Assembly (NCBI GenBank): GCA_002407935.1
Contig: DHPU01000023.1
Location: 22,501 to 59,033 of the forward strand
Source of the DNA: Peptococcaceae bacterium UBA5356
GTDB taxonomy: Bacteria; Bacillota; Peptococcia; DRI-13; DTU073
Direction: 5' to 3'
DNA length: 36,533 bases
A model generated the notes under the pieces. It did no database searches, was not told the DNA's origin, and saw only the letters and a program-made list of their open reading frames with translations. The translations under genes and the position numbers were made by a program. Positions 23,504 through 31,554 of this stretch are shown in pieces (position 1 is the first letter of the stretch; each line of letters begins with the position of its first letter).

Positions 23504-23701
23504 ATGCAAGGTAAAGTTAAATGGTTTAATGCAGAAAAAGGTTACGGTTTCATCGAATCAAATGAAGGCGGAGACGTTTTTGTTCACTTTTCTGCCATTC
23601 AGAGTGAAGGATTTAAAACTTTAGACGAAGGTCAAGAAGTAACTTTTGATGTCGTTCAAGGTAACCGTGGTCCACAAGCTGAAAATGTAGTTCGCGCCTA
23701 A
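23504..23701 (+). CDS. Cold-shock domain protein (CspA/CspB family)
   Basis: A 65-residue single cold-shock domain that binds single-stranded RNA and DNA and keeps mRNA unfolded, as in CspB of Bacillus. The RNP1 motif is KGYGFIE at 12-18 and RNP2 is VFVHF near 27-31. It starts QGKVKWFNAEKGYGF, typical of the family. Its codon use and perfect AGGAGG suggest strong expression. It is a single-gene unit with its own promoter, leader and strong terminator, converging on the UPF0210 gene. Confidence 0.97.
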   Translation: MQGKVKWFNAEKGYGFIESNEGGDVFVHFSAIQSEGFKTLDEGQEVTFDVVQGNRGPQAENVVRA

Positions 23702-23716
23702 GCGAATTAACAAGTC

Positions 23717-23765
23717 AAAGGAGTGTTCATAACTAAAGTTTAGTTATGAAGCACTCCTTTTTTTT
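23717..23765 (+). terminator. Strong intrinsic terminator of the cold-shock gene
   Basis: AAAGGAGTG-TTCATAACTAAA pairs with TTTAGTTATGAA-GCACTCCTTT in a stem of about 20 bp with a tiny loop, followed by a run of eight T on the plus strand. It ends 6 bp before the convergent UPF0210 stop, so it may also stop transcription from the other side. Confidence 0.9.
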
Positions 23766-23771
23766 GTCTTA

Positions 23772-25142
23772 CTAATTACTTAACGAAATGAGTGGAGCCG
23801 GAATTCTGCCCCCCCGCTTAATAAAATTAACTGCGCTATAAGGATGAAGAGCCATGATCGGGGCTGTCCCCAATAAACCACCAAATTCTACCCGGTCACC
23901 TACTTTTTTCCCCGGGACAGGGATAATCCTTACTGCCGTTGTCTTTTTATTAATCATCCCAATGGCCGCTTCATCCGCAATGATCGCCGCCAATGTCTCT
24001 GCCGATGTATCACCCGGTACAGCAATCATATCCAGCCCCACCGAGCAAACACAAGTCATAGCTTCAAGTTTATCCAAGCAGAGTGCGCCTTCTTCGACTG
24101 CCCTAATCATCCCCGCATCCTCACTGACAGGAATAAAGGCTCCACTTAACCCCCCTACATAAGAGGACGCCATTGCTCCGCCCTTTTTCACCGCATCATT
24201 CAACAAGGCCAGTGCCGCTGTAGTTCCGTGACCGCCTACCTTTTCTAACCCCATCGCCTCAAGAATATCGGCCACACTATCCCCGATTGCCGGAGTCGGG
24301 GCTAAGGAAAGATCGACAATGCCAAAAGGAACCTGAAGCCGTTTAGCCGCTTCCCTTCCCACCAGCTCACCCATGCGTGTTACCTTAAAAGCAGTATGTT
24401 TAATAATTGTCGCCAGTGTCCCAAAATCTACCTCCGGATTTTCCCGCACAGCATGAACAACTACTCCGGGGCCACTTACTCCTACATTAATCACCGTCTC
24501 CGGCTCGCCAAGGCCATGAAAAGCCCCGGCCATAAACGGATTGTCTTCAGGCACATTACAGAACACCACTAATTTAGCACAACCTAGACCCCCCGCCTCT
24601 TTAGTCAGTTCTGCCGTTTCCTTAATAATCTTTCCCATCTGATAAACAGCATCCATATTGATTCCCGCCTTAGTCGTAGCTACATTAACCGAAGCACAGA
24701 CCCGTTCTGTCTCTGCTAGTCCACGGGCAATGGAATTAAGCAGGATTTCGTCTCCTTTGGTAAAACCTTTATGTACAAGCGCCGAAAAACCGCCGATAAA
24801 ATTCACCCCAACCTCTTGGGCGGCTCGATCCATGGCGTGCGCCAGCAAAACATAATCTTCCTCATCGGTACAGCCTTCTCCAACCAACGCAATCGGTGTC
24901 ACAGCAATCCGTTTATTGATAATCGGTATGCCAAATTCCTTTGAAATATCCTCCCCCGTCTGCACAAGATTCTCCGCCTTACAGGTTATTTTATCGTAAA
25001 TTTTACGGGCAACCACCTCTATGTCACTATGAACACAATCTCTAAGGCTTATGCCCAGCGTAATAGTCCGGATATCTAGGTTTTCCGCCTTAACCATATG
25101 AATTGTTTCCATGATTTCCTCAGGCATAAACGTAATAGGCAT
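23772..25142 (-). CDS. UPF0210 (DUF711) PFL-like protein
   Basis: A 456-residue protein of the UPF0210/DUF711 family, labelled PFL-like by structure; its reaction is unknown. Typical segments are ENLDIRTITLGISLRDC near the start, GEGCTDEEDYVLLAHAMDRAA, and a Gly-rich C-terminal half with VSGPGVVVHAV, GHGTTAALALLNDAVKKGG and GLDMIAVPGDT. The ATG at 25142 follows GGGGGG with 8 nt spacing. It lies 27 bp after the UPF0237 ACT protein; this pairing recurs in Firmicutes and streptococci, so the ACT protein is probably its regulator or partner. Neighbouring gcv genes hint at amino-acid metabolism, but no substrate can be stated. Confidence 0.92.
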   Translation of the reverse strand: MPITFMPEEIMETIHMVKAENLDIRTITLGISLRDCVHSDIEVVARKIYDKITCKAENLVQTGEDISKEFGIPIINKRIAVTPIALVGEGCTDEEDYVLLAHAMDRAAQEVGVNFIGGFSALVHKGFTKGDEILLNSIARGLAETERVCASVNVATTKAGINMDAVYQMGKIIKETAELTKEAGGLGCAKLVVFCNVPEDNPFMAGAFHGLGEPETVINVGVSGPGVVVHAVRENPEVDFGTLATIIKHTAFKVTRMGELVGREAAKRLQVPFGIVDLSLAPTPAIGDSVADILEAMGLEKVGGHGTTAALALLNDAVKKGGAMASSYVGGLSGAFIPVSEDAGMIRAVEEGALCLDKLEAMTCVCSVGLDMIAVPGDTSAETLAAIIADEAAIGMINKKTTAVRIIPVPGKKVGDRVEFGGLLGTAPIMALHPYSAVNFIKRGGRIPAPLISLSN

Positions 25143-25169
25143 CTAATTGTCCCCCCCTTTTCTACATCC

Positions 25170-25442
25170 TTAAATGCGGTGCATATATTTAAAAATATCT
25201 TCGTGTTGAGCATGAATTTGTACGCCGATTTCCTGCCCCTGTTCCTTCAACAACTGTTGTAACTCTTGCAAATTAACGACAGCCTTAGCCAAATCCACAA
25301 TCATAATCATCGTAAAAAAGTCCTGTAAAATAGTCTGGCTAATATCTAAAATGTTTACCTGATATTTAGCCAGAATTCCGGAAACACCGGCAATAATCCC
25401 GATTTTATCTTGTCCCACAACTGTAACTATCACTCGACCCAT
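25170..25442 (-). CDS. UPF0237 ACT-domain protein
   Basis: A 90-residue stand-alone ACT domain, expected to bind a small ligand such as an amino acid as a dimer. It begins MGRVIVTVVGQDKIGIIAGVSG, the classic beta-alpha ligand turn, with NILDISQTILQDFFTMIM next. The family is related to the GcvR-type regulators. I chose ATG 25442, 8 nt after GGGGG. An upstream in-frame start at 25499 falls within the preceding terminator and has no ribosome site. It is the first gene of a two-gene unit with UPF0210. Confidence 0.93.
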   Translation of the reverse strand: MGRVIVTVVGQDKIGIIAGVSGILAKYQVNILDISQTILQDFFTMIMIVDLAKAVVNLQELQQLLKEQGQEIGVQIHAQHEDIFKYMHRI

Positions 25443-25466
25443 TAAAACAACCCCCTTTTCAGCGCT

Positions 25467-25475
25467 ATTATAACA
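25467..25475 (-). promoter_or_regulatory. Extended -10 promoter of the ACT/UPF0210 unit
   Basis: TGTTATAAT on the minus strand (25475-25467) is a perfect TGnTATAAT. It lies directly after the T run of the preceding terminator, so the terminator stem occupies the expected -35 region. The leader to the ACT start would be only about 20 nt. Confidence 0.7.
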
Positions 25476-25506
25476 CAAAAATGCCCCGCATATTTGCAAG
25501 GCATTT
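25474..25506 (-). terminator. Intrinsic terminator after the HAD-like gene
   Basis: AAATGCC (25479-25485) pairs with GGCATTT (25500-25506), with an inner GCA/TGC pair block and a short loop. Read on the minus strand it is followed by TTTTTG. It lies 28 bp after the HAD-like stop codon and closes the gcv-HAD transcription unit. Confidence 0.82.
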
Positions 25507-25534
25507 AATTTTTTTACCCTGATTACCTAATATT

Positions 25535-26002
25535 TTAATACTTATGAATAACAATACTAATCGCAGCCGCATAAATATCCTTACAGACATCACAAATCTT
25601 TTCTAACTGCCCTGTTTTTAAGCTATCTAAGGTAGCTACCCCTTTTCCGGTCAGTACAAGAATCGTCCGCCAGCCAAGTTGTAGCCATTCCTGCATATAA
25701 CAGCCATCAGTAATAAAATAACTCTCTTGTACATTAATTAACTGCTCCTCTAAAAGAATGTCCAAATCCTCTTCCCGACCATTCCAGTACTCTGGCATTA
25801 AGGTTTTATCCTTCAGGCTGCTCTGAAAAAGCTTATATTCCTGCAATTCAGGAGAAATAAGCACAGGTAAATAGCCTCTTCTACGTAAAAACCGCAGAGC
25901 CGGTACTGTTTCTGGATACAACTCCAGATTTTTTTTCGTGAAATTATCTGTTCCCACTGAATAAGCAGTTCCGCAACCGGAAAAAAAAATCGCCTTTTCC
26001 AT
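25535..26002 (-). CDS. Degenerate HAD-superfamily (HisB/GmhB-like) protein
   Basis: A 155-residue protein whose layout resembles histidinol-phosphate and heptose-bisphosphate phosphatases: motif I at the start, ELYPETVPALRFLRRRGYLPVLIS around motif II, and YFITDGCYMQEWLQLGWRTILVLTGKG around motif IV. In motif I the usual D-x-D-G-T is S-G-C-G-T, so both the nucleophilic Asp (Ser8) and the acid/base Asp (Cys10) are absent. It is probably not a phosphatase by the normal mechanism. A CDVC pair lies near the C-terminus. ATG 26002 is 7 nt after GGGGGTG, which sits in a hairpin. A longer in-frame start at 26161 overlaps gcvPB and is unlikely. It follows the gcv operon and ends at a terminator; role unknown. 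Confidence 0.72.
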   Translation of the reverse strand: MEKAIFFSGCGTAYSVGTDNFTKKNLELYPETVPALRFLRRRGYLPVLISPELQEYKLFQSSLKDKTLMPEYWNGREEDLDILLEEQLINVQESYFITDGCYMQEWLQLGWRTILVLTGKGVATLDSLKTGQLEKICDVCKDIYAAAISIVIHKY

Positions 26003-26005
26003 TCG

Positions 26006-26056
26006 GATGCACCCCCGTCCTTTTAATATATGTAAAGGAACGAGGTAAGGTGCATC
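26006..26056 (-). promoter_or_regulatory. Hairpin leader covering the ribosome site of the HAD-like gene
   Basis: GATGCACC at the 5' side (minus 26056-26049) pairs with GGTGCATC (26013-26006) next to the start codon, and an inner CCTTT/AAAGG block extends the stem. The GGGGG ribosome site lies in the 3' arm, 4 nt from the ATG at its base. There is no T run, so it is not a terminator. It may limit translation between gcvPB and this gene. Confidence 0.55.
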
Positions 26057-26108
26057 AGGAAAAAGGCGAATCACACAAAACTTAGCACTGCTCAGAGAAG
26101 GTTCCTCA

Positions 26109-27563
26109 TCACTTGGCTCTCCATCGCAACACAGGTTTGCGCGCCGCTTGTGTTTCATCAAGACGGCTCACGGGAGTCTGATGCGGAGCAGTATGCAGTA
26201 GCTCCGCATTTTCCTGTGCTTCCCGGGCAATTGCGGCCATGGCTGCCGCAAATTCATCCAGTGTTTCTTTGTTCTCTGTTTCCGTAGGTTCTACCATCAA
26301 GGCCTCTTCCACCATCAAGGGAAAATAAATCGTCGGCGGATGAAAGCCATAATCAATCAACCTTTTGGCAATATCCAGAGTATGCACGCCGGTCTGCTGC
26401 GAATTACGCGGGGTGACCACAAACTCGTGTTTACAAGGGCCGGCATAAGGCAGTTCATAGTGTTCAGTCAATAACTTCATTAAATAGTTAGCATTAAGAA
26501 CTGCTTTTTCACTGGCCTCCTTCAACCCCTCACCGCCCAGCATTAACATATAGGTAAAGGCTTTAACCGCTACGCCAAAATTACCATAAAAAGCTTTTAC
26601 TCTGCCAATCGACTGCGGCCGTTCCTCATCCAACAAATATTGTTGTGTTTGCGGATTATACTTAATCACCGGCTTCGGCAAAAACGGCTCCAGCGCCGCT
26701 TTGACCCCGACCGGGCCGGATCCCGGTCCGCCACCGCCATGCGGGGTGGCGAAAGTCTTGTGCAAATTAAAATGAACCACATCAAAGCCCATGTCGCCGG
26801 GACGTGAATAACCCATAATCGCATTCATATTCGCCCCATCATAATACAAAAGGCCGCCTGCCCCATGCACTATTTCGGCAATCTCTTTAATCTGTGTTTC
26901 AAATAAACCGAGCGTACTGGGATTAGTCAGCATTAAAGCCGCCGTATCCTCACCCACTACCGCTCTCAGTGCCTCCAAATCCACGCCACCTTTTTCATTG
27001 GAAGGAATCTGAATTATCTCACAGCCGGCCAATGCTGCCGTCGCCGGATTTGTCCCATGCGAAGAATCCGGCACAATGACCTTATTCCGCTGCAAATCCC
27101 CCTTAGCCGTATGATAAGCCATGATCAGCAAAATTCCGGTCAGCTCCCCGTGTGCCCCTGCGGCAGGTTGCAGCGTTACTGCCTCCATGCCGGAAATTTC
27201 CGCCAAATATTGCTGAGTTCTAGCCATTAATTCTAAAGCTCCCTGCACGCTGTCAACAGGCTGATACGGATGAATTTTGCTGAAACCGGGAAGATTGGCG
27301 GCATCTTCATTAATCTTCGGATTATATTTCATGGTACAGCTGCCCAAAGGATAAAAACCGGTATCCACTCCGTAATTCAAACGGGAGAGCCGCGTATAAT
27401 GACGAACCACTTCTGCCTCCGTCAATTCCGGAAGAAGAGGCGCCTCTTTTCTGCTTATTCCGGCCGGTAGCATTTCTTCGATAAGGGAAGCGGGAATATC
27501 AAGAGGAGGCAAATAACGACCCTTCCTCCCGGCGACACTTTTTTCAAAAATGAGCTTTTCCAT
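26109..27563 (-). CDS. gcvPB: Glycine dehydrogenase (decarboxylating) subunit 2
   Basis: The PLP-carrying half of the two-subunit P-protein, 484 residues. The Schiff-base Lys is in NLHKTFATPHGGGGPGSG near 277. Upstream are GFYPLGSCTMKYNPK and AAGAHGELTGI, both typical. It removes CO2 from glycine and passes aminomethyl to lipoyl-GcvH. Its ATG overlaps the gcvPA stop by one base (TAATG), with GGAGGTG 7 nt upstream, so the two subunits are translationally coupled. It is the last gene of the core gcv operon. Confidence 0.97.
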   Translation of the reverse strand: MEKLIFEKSVAGRKGRYLPPLDIPASLIEEMLPAGISRKEAPLLPELTEAEVVRHYTRLSRLNYGVDTGFYPLGSCTMKYNPKINEDAANLPGFSKIHPYQPVDSVQGALELMARTQQYLAEISGMEAVTLQPAAGAHGELTGILLIMAYHTAKGDLQRNKVIVPDSSHGTNPATAALAGCEIIQIPSNEKGGVDLEALRAVVGEDTAALMLTNPSTLGLFETQIKEIAEIVHGAGGLLYYDGANMNAIMGYSRPGDMGFDVVHFNLHKTFATPHGGGGPGSGPVGVKAALEPFLPKPVIKYNPQTQQYLLDEERPQSIGRVKAFYGNFGVAVKAFTYMLMLGGEGLKEASEKAVLNANYLMKLLTEHYELPYAGPCKHEFVVTPRNSQQTGVHTLDIAKRLIDYGFHPPTIYFPLMVEEALMVEPTETENKETLDEFAAAMAAIAREAQENAELLHTAPHQTPVSRLDETQAARKPVLRWRAK

Positions 27564-28906
27564 TACCGGTCACCTCCCCAAACTTGAATTAACCGCTCAA
27601 TCTCCTCCCGAGAACGCATCTCCGTCACACAAAGAAGCAGATGATTTTCCATTTCCGGATAATACTTGCTTAAATCCAAACCGCCCAAAATGCCAGCTTC
27701 CCAAAGGCGTTGATTAATTTGATTCGGTGCTTCCTTAGTCTTAACCACAAACTCCTGAAAGAAAGGAGCCTTAAACGGGATCGTCACCCCTGGCAGCGCG
27801 GCTAGTCGTTTCCGGGCATAATGGCTTTTTTGCAAGCACTGGTTTCCTGCTTCCGCTAAACCCTCCGGCCCCATTAAGGCGAGATAAATCGTGGCCGCCA
27901 AAGCACAAAGAGCCTGATTGGAGCAAATATTGGAACTCGCCTTTTCTCGACGAATATGCTGTTCACGAGCCTGGAGAGTAAGGACATACCCTTCCCGACC
28001 CAAACGATCAAGCGTCTTGCCTACAATCCGTCCGGGCAAACGTCGTACATATTTCTCCTTACAAGCCATAAAACCCAAATAAGGGCCGCCAAAACTGAGC
28101 GGAAGTCCTAAACTTTGCCCATCCCCTACTACAATATCCGCTCCCAGCCGACCGGGACTTTCCAACACGCCTAAAGAAAGAGGATCAACACAAGCCACGA
28201 AAAGGCCCCCCTTTTCGTGGATCTTTTCCGCAAACATTTTTAAATCTTCAATACTGCCCCAAAAATTCGGACTTTGGATCAGAACTGCCGCCACCTCATC
28301 TGATAAATACCGCTCTAAATCCGTACCGCTAACTGTTAAGCCTTCTTGATAGGGAAGCCAAATAATCTCCACCCCACGGCGCCGTAAATAGGTCTGCATA
28401 GTCTCGCGATATTCAGGATGAACCAAAGTACTTACGGCTACCTTGGCTCTTCTGGTAGCCTCTACCGCCATTAAAGCGGCCTCAGTAAGTGCTGTCGCTC
28501 CGTCATAATGGGAAGCATTAGCCACATCCATCCCAGTCAACTCGCAAATACACGTCTGATATTCAAAGATGGACTGCAAAGTACCCTGACTAATTTCCGG
28601 CTGATAGGGTGTATAAGCCGTATAAAAATCAGCACGGGAAAGCAAATGGTTTACCGCACTTGGCTGATAATGCTCATAAGCACCGGCTCCTCTGAAGCAC
28701 AAAAAATTGCCGGTATGCCTGTTTCGTTCCGCCAACCTTTGCACTTCTTCCCAAGCGGCTTTTTCCGCCAGTCCCTGCGGTAATTGCAAAGGCCTCTGTA
28801 AACGAAGTTCCTTAGGAATATCCTGAAAAAGATCTTTCGTAGAGGAGGCGCCAATTGCTTGTAACATCGCTTTTTCCTCTTCACGAGTATGAGGTAAAAA
28901 AGGCAT
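27563..28906 (-). CDS. gcvPA: Glycine dehydrogenase (decarboxylating) subunit 1
   Basis: The partner half of the two-subunit P-protein, 447 residues. The N-terminus MPFLPHTREEEKAML and GAGAYEHYQPSAVNHLLSR near 60 are standard, as are YTPYQPEISQGTLQ and NASHYDGATALTEAALMA. ATG 28906 lies 9 nt after GGAGG and 4 bp after the gcvH stop; an in-frame ATG at 28930 would overlap gcvH. The split GcvP form is typical of Firmicutes and many anaerobes. Confidence 0.97.
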   Translation of the reverse strand: MPFLPHTREEEKAMLQAIGASSTKDLFQDIPKELRLQRPLQLPQGLAEKAAWEEVQRLAERNRHTGNFLCFRGAGAYEHYQPSAVNHLLSRADFYTAYTPYQPEISQGTLQSIFEYQTCICELTGMDVANASHYDGATALTEAALMAVEATRRAKVAVSTLVHPEYRETMQTYLRRRGVEIIWLPYQEGLTVSGTDLERYLSDEVAAVLIQSPNFWGSIEDLKMFAEKIHEKGGLFVACVDPLSLGVLESPGRLGADIVVGDGQSLGLPLSFGGPYLGFMACKEKYVRRLPGRIVGKTLDRLGREGYVLTLQAREQHIRREKASSNICSNQALCALAATIYLALMGPEGLAEAGNQCLQKSHYARKRLAALPGVTIPFKAPFFQEFVVKTKEAPNQINQRLWEAGILGGLDLSKYYPEMENHLLLCVTEMRSREEIERLIQVWGGDR

Positions 28907-28910
28907 CGGC

Positions 28911-29288
28911 TTATTCCTCCCCAGCCACAAAATCTTCGTACTCAGCGCTGGTTAATAGCTCACTGTCTAATTCCTCTACTTCCATTTCAATCAGCCAGCC
29001 TTCGCCATAAGGATCCTGATTGAGTAACTCCGGATTATCAAGCAGACTTTCATTAACCGCCGTAACAATACCGGAACACGGACTATAAATATCCGATACC
29101 GCTTTCACCGATTCAACTACACCTAAACCTTCTCCCACTTTTAATTTTTTCCCGATTTCTGGCAGTTCCACAAAAACGACATCTCCCAAGGAATCCTGTG
29201 CATATTCCGTAATTCCGACGATTCCTTTTTTCCCTTCAACCAAAATCCACTCATGTTCTTTCGTATACCTTAAGTTTTCAGGATACAT
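28911..29288 (-). CDS. gcvH: Glycine cleavage system H protein
   Basis: The lipoyl carrier of the glycine cleavage system, 125 residues. The lipoylated Lys is in GVVESVKAVSDIYSP near 63. KEHEWILVEG begins it and EGWLIEMEVE ends the lipoyl fold. The tail is acidic. ATG 29288 has GGGAGG 8 nt upstream and lies 5 bp after gcvT. Lipoate attachment enzymes are not in the window. Confidence 0.97.
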   Translation of the reverse strand: MYPENLRYTKEHEWILVEGKKGIVGITEYAQDSLGDVVFVELPEIGKKLKVGEGLGVVESVKAVSDIYSPCSGIVTAVNESLLDNPELLNQDPYGEGWLIEMEVEELDSELLTSAEYEDFVAGEE

Positions 29289-29293
29289 CTTAT

Positions 29294-30412
29294 TTACCTC
29301 CCTCTCTTATAAAACGGCTTTTTGCTAATTTTTGCCTTGATGGCTTTGCCTCTTATCAAGACTGCTACCTCATTATCAAGCTTGGCCTCATTACTTAACA
29401 CATAACCTAAACCTAAATTTTGACTCAACGTAGGGGCATAATTACCGGAAGTCACTTCGCCAATGACTACCCCATCCTTCTCTAAAGCATAACCTGCTCT
29501 GGGAATACCCCTTTCCAGCATCGTCAAGCCGACTAATTTGCGAGGAATCCCTGCTTGTTTTTGCTGTAGTAAAGCTTCTTTTCCGATAAAGTCACCTTTC
29601 TGCCAAGCCACAAAAAACTCTAACCCAGCCTCCAGAGGTGTAATTGCTTCATTTAATTCATGCCCATATAAAGGAAGACAAGCCTCAAAACGTAAAGTAT
29701 CCCTGGCCCCTAATCCGGCAGGAAGCAAACCCTTTTCCTTCCCGGCTTCACACAGTTTATCCCAGACCAAGGGCGTTTTTTCGGCTACCAAATAAATTTC
29801 AAAACCATCCTCTCCAGTATAGCCTGTTCTGGAAATTAAAACATTAATCCCGGCTATTTCGGAGATTAAAAAACGATAATAACGTAAATCTTTTAAAGAG
29901 GCCGAACAAACACCAGCTAAAATTTCTTCAGCTAATGGTCCCTGTAAAGCTAACAACCCAATTTCATCAGAAATATCCCGCATTATAAAATCTTCATTGT
30001 TATTACAACTTGTTTGCTTGTCCTGTTTCTCCTTCAACCAGTTCCAGTCTTTATCCTTATTACCTGCATTAACTACCAATAAATATTTTTCTTCGTCCAG
30101 CTTGTATACTAGTAAATCATCTACCACCCCACCGGAAGAATAACACATCAGACTATAGATCACTTGCCCTGCTTCCATTTTCGCTACATCATTTGTTAAA
30201 ACACTTTGTAGAAAAGACAAAGCACCCGGCCCCATAATTTCCAGTTCACCCATATGACACACATCAAAAAGCCCTGCGGTTGTACGCACAGCGCGATGCT
30301 CCTCGATGATGCCCTTATACTGGACAGGCATTTCCCAGCCGCCAAATTCCACCATCTTCGCTCCCAATTCAAGATGTTTGGCATAAAGTGGCGTCCTTTT
30401 CAAGACATCCAT
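29294..30412 (-). CDS. gcvT: Aminomethyltransferase (glycine cleavage T protein)
   Basis: Moves the aminomethyl carbon from GcvH to tetrahydrofolate, giving methylene-THF and ammonia. MVEFGGWEMPVQYKGIIEEH near 20 and LFDVCHMGELEIMGP are the standard folate-binding start; SRTGYTGEDGFEIY near 195 is the central signature. 372 residues is normal. ATG 30412 follows GAGGTG with 8 nt spacing; an in-frame start at 30436 lies in the leader. It is first in the gcv operon. No glycine riboswitch is visible in the roughly 135-bp upstream region. Confidence 0.97.
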   Translation of the reverse strand: MDVLKRTPLYAKHLELGAKMVEFGGWEMPVQYKGIIEEHRAVRTTAGLFDVCHMGELEIMGPGALSFLQSVLTNDVAKMEAGQVIYSLMCYSSGGVVDDLLVYKLDEEKYLLVVNAGNKDKDWNWLKEKQDKQTSCNNNEDFIMRDISDEIGLLALQGPLAEEILAGVCSASLKDLRYYRFLISEIAGINVLISRTGYTGEDGFEIYLVAEKTPLVWDKLCEAGKEKGLLPAGLGARDTLRFEACLPLYGHELNEAITPLEAGLEFFVAWQKGDFIGKEALLQQKQAGIPRKLVGLTMLERGIPRAGYALEKDGVVIGEVTSGNYAPTLSQNLGLGYVLSNEAKLDNEVAVLIRGKAIKAKISKKPFYKRGR

Positions 30413-30488
30413 AATCTTTTCACCTCCCCCTCTCAAATATTGACTTTCTCGATTTTCTCCACGTTTTTACAGCAAATAACAGTTATGT

Positions 30489-30517
30489 ATTCTACATTCG
30501 TTTATATAATATATTAA
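30489..30517 (-). promoter_or_regulatory. Probable sigma-A promoter of the gcv operon
   Basis: TTAATA (30517-30512) and TAGAAT (30494-30489) on the minus strand are spaced 17 bp apart, with TG directly before the -10. The start would be near 30482, about 70 nt before gcvT. On the plus strand TATAAT at 30505-30510 could serve the divergent secreted-protein gene; its -35 is poor. The two would overlap. Confidence 0.5.
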
Positions 30518-30549
30518 CTTTTTCTTATTAGCAAGGAGTGGCAGAGCTT

Positions 30550-31536
30550 ATGAAAGTTAAAATATTAAGCAGAGTTTTTCTCTTTTTCCTTTTCCTGATT
30601 ACCTGGCTGGATTTAAGCAAATTTGACACCATCCCTGTAAGTAGAATTGGCCCGCCGATCCCTGTTTTTCCCCAAATTCAAATCGACCTCTTACAAACCC
30701 AAAATCAAGGACTAATCAACGATGCCGTACAAGAAACCTCCAAAATGCTGCTGCAATATCTTGTACCACAAGACTGCAAAGAACCATGGCAAACCAACTT
30801 CCTTTTTACTAATTTATTAGCCGATAATATACCGGAAGTAGTTTTTTCCTTTTCTCTTCCTCCTGAGAGAGGGCTCCTCGCGGTCTTACAAAAAGAAGAC
30901 AATTTTTACTTTCTCGTTTTTTATCGTGACAACCTTTTACCCATCGCCAAATTAGAAAGCCTCCCTTTAGAAAACGGACAGTCTTTTCTGGTAACCAAAG
31001 AAGACCATCAGGAACGTTTGGGGGCCTTTTGTGAATTATCTACCGTAACCCTGTGGAAATGGCAAAGAAATAAGCTGCAAGAGATCTTTACCGAAAATTC
31101 CTTCTGGGACATTAGCTGGCTCAATACATGGCAAGATCCTCATGCCGCTCCTCTCAAATGGCTTAACCTAAAGCAAGCGTATACCATAACCTGCCGAGAA
31201 GAAGAAAAAAAAATACTGCTGCAAGTAAAAGGGCAACAGCAATTTTCAGAAGCTCCCGCCCAACAAAACGCTTCCTTACCGGCCGAATATCAGTTTAAAA
31301 CACGCCAATCCCGCCAAATTACCCAGGAATATTACTGGGATGAGCAATGGCAAAATTTTATTCTCCGCACCGGTTTTCATCTGCCCTCCGGCGAAGAAAA
31401 GCCTCGAGAAATTGCCATTCTTAAAGATTTAGAACTGCATCTCGAATCTCTCGCCGACCAAAAAAGCCCCTGTTACCTGGTCATCGATAAACAAGGGCAT
31501 ACTTTTTCTCTTCCGAAAAACGAGCTGCGGAACTAA
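30550..31536 (+). CDS. Secreted or membrane-anchored protein of unknown function
   Basis: A 328-residue protein I do not recognise. It starts with KVKILSR and a hydrophobic core (about 8-24), a signal peptide or anchor without a lipobox cysteine. The remainder is soluble and rich in Trp, Gln, Leu and aromatic residues, with many short beta-type stretches, such as TNLLADNIPEVVFSFSL. The latter is loosely like an FG-GAP or propeller blade, but only one such piece is seen. ATG 30550 is 11 nt after AGGAG; a GTG at 30538 is too close to the site. It diverges from gcvT and converges on the flavoprotein gene 18 bp away, with no terminator between. Confidence 0.7.
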   Translation: MKVKILSRVFLFFLFLITWLDLSKFDTIPVSRIGPPIPVFPQIQIDLLQTQNQGLINDAVQETSKMLLQYLVPQDCKEPWQTNFLFTNLLADNIPEVVFSFSLPPERGLLAVLQKEDNFYFLVFYRDNLLPIAKLESLPLENGQSFLVTKEDHQERLGAFCELSTVTLWKWQRNKLQEIFTENSFWDISWLNTWQDPHAAPLKWLNLKQAYTITCREEEKKILLQVKGQQQFSEAPAQQNASLPAEYQFKTRQSRQITQEYYWDEQWQNFILRTGFHLPSGEEKPREIAILKDLELHLESLADQKSPCYLVIDKQGHTFSLPKNELRN

Positions 31537-31554
31537 TACAATACTTCTATCTCC

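Noticed and set aside
23433..23624. Leader peptide or overlapping gene ahead of the cold-shock gene
   Set aside because: The frame starts at a TTG without a ribosome site and overlaps csp in another frame; it looks like a chance frame.
30413..30549. Glycine riboswitch before gcvT
   Set aside because: The gap is only about 135 bp and lacks the conserved glycine aptamer core; a plain promoter and ribosome site explain it.
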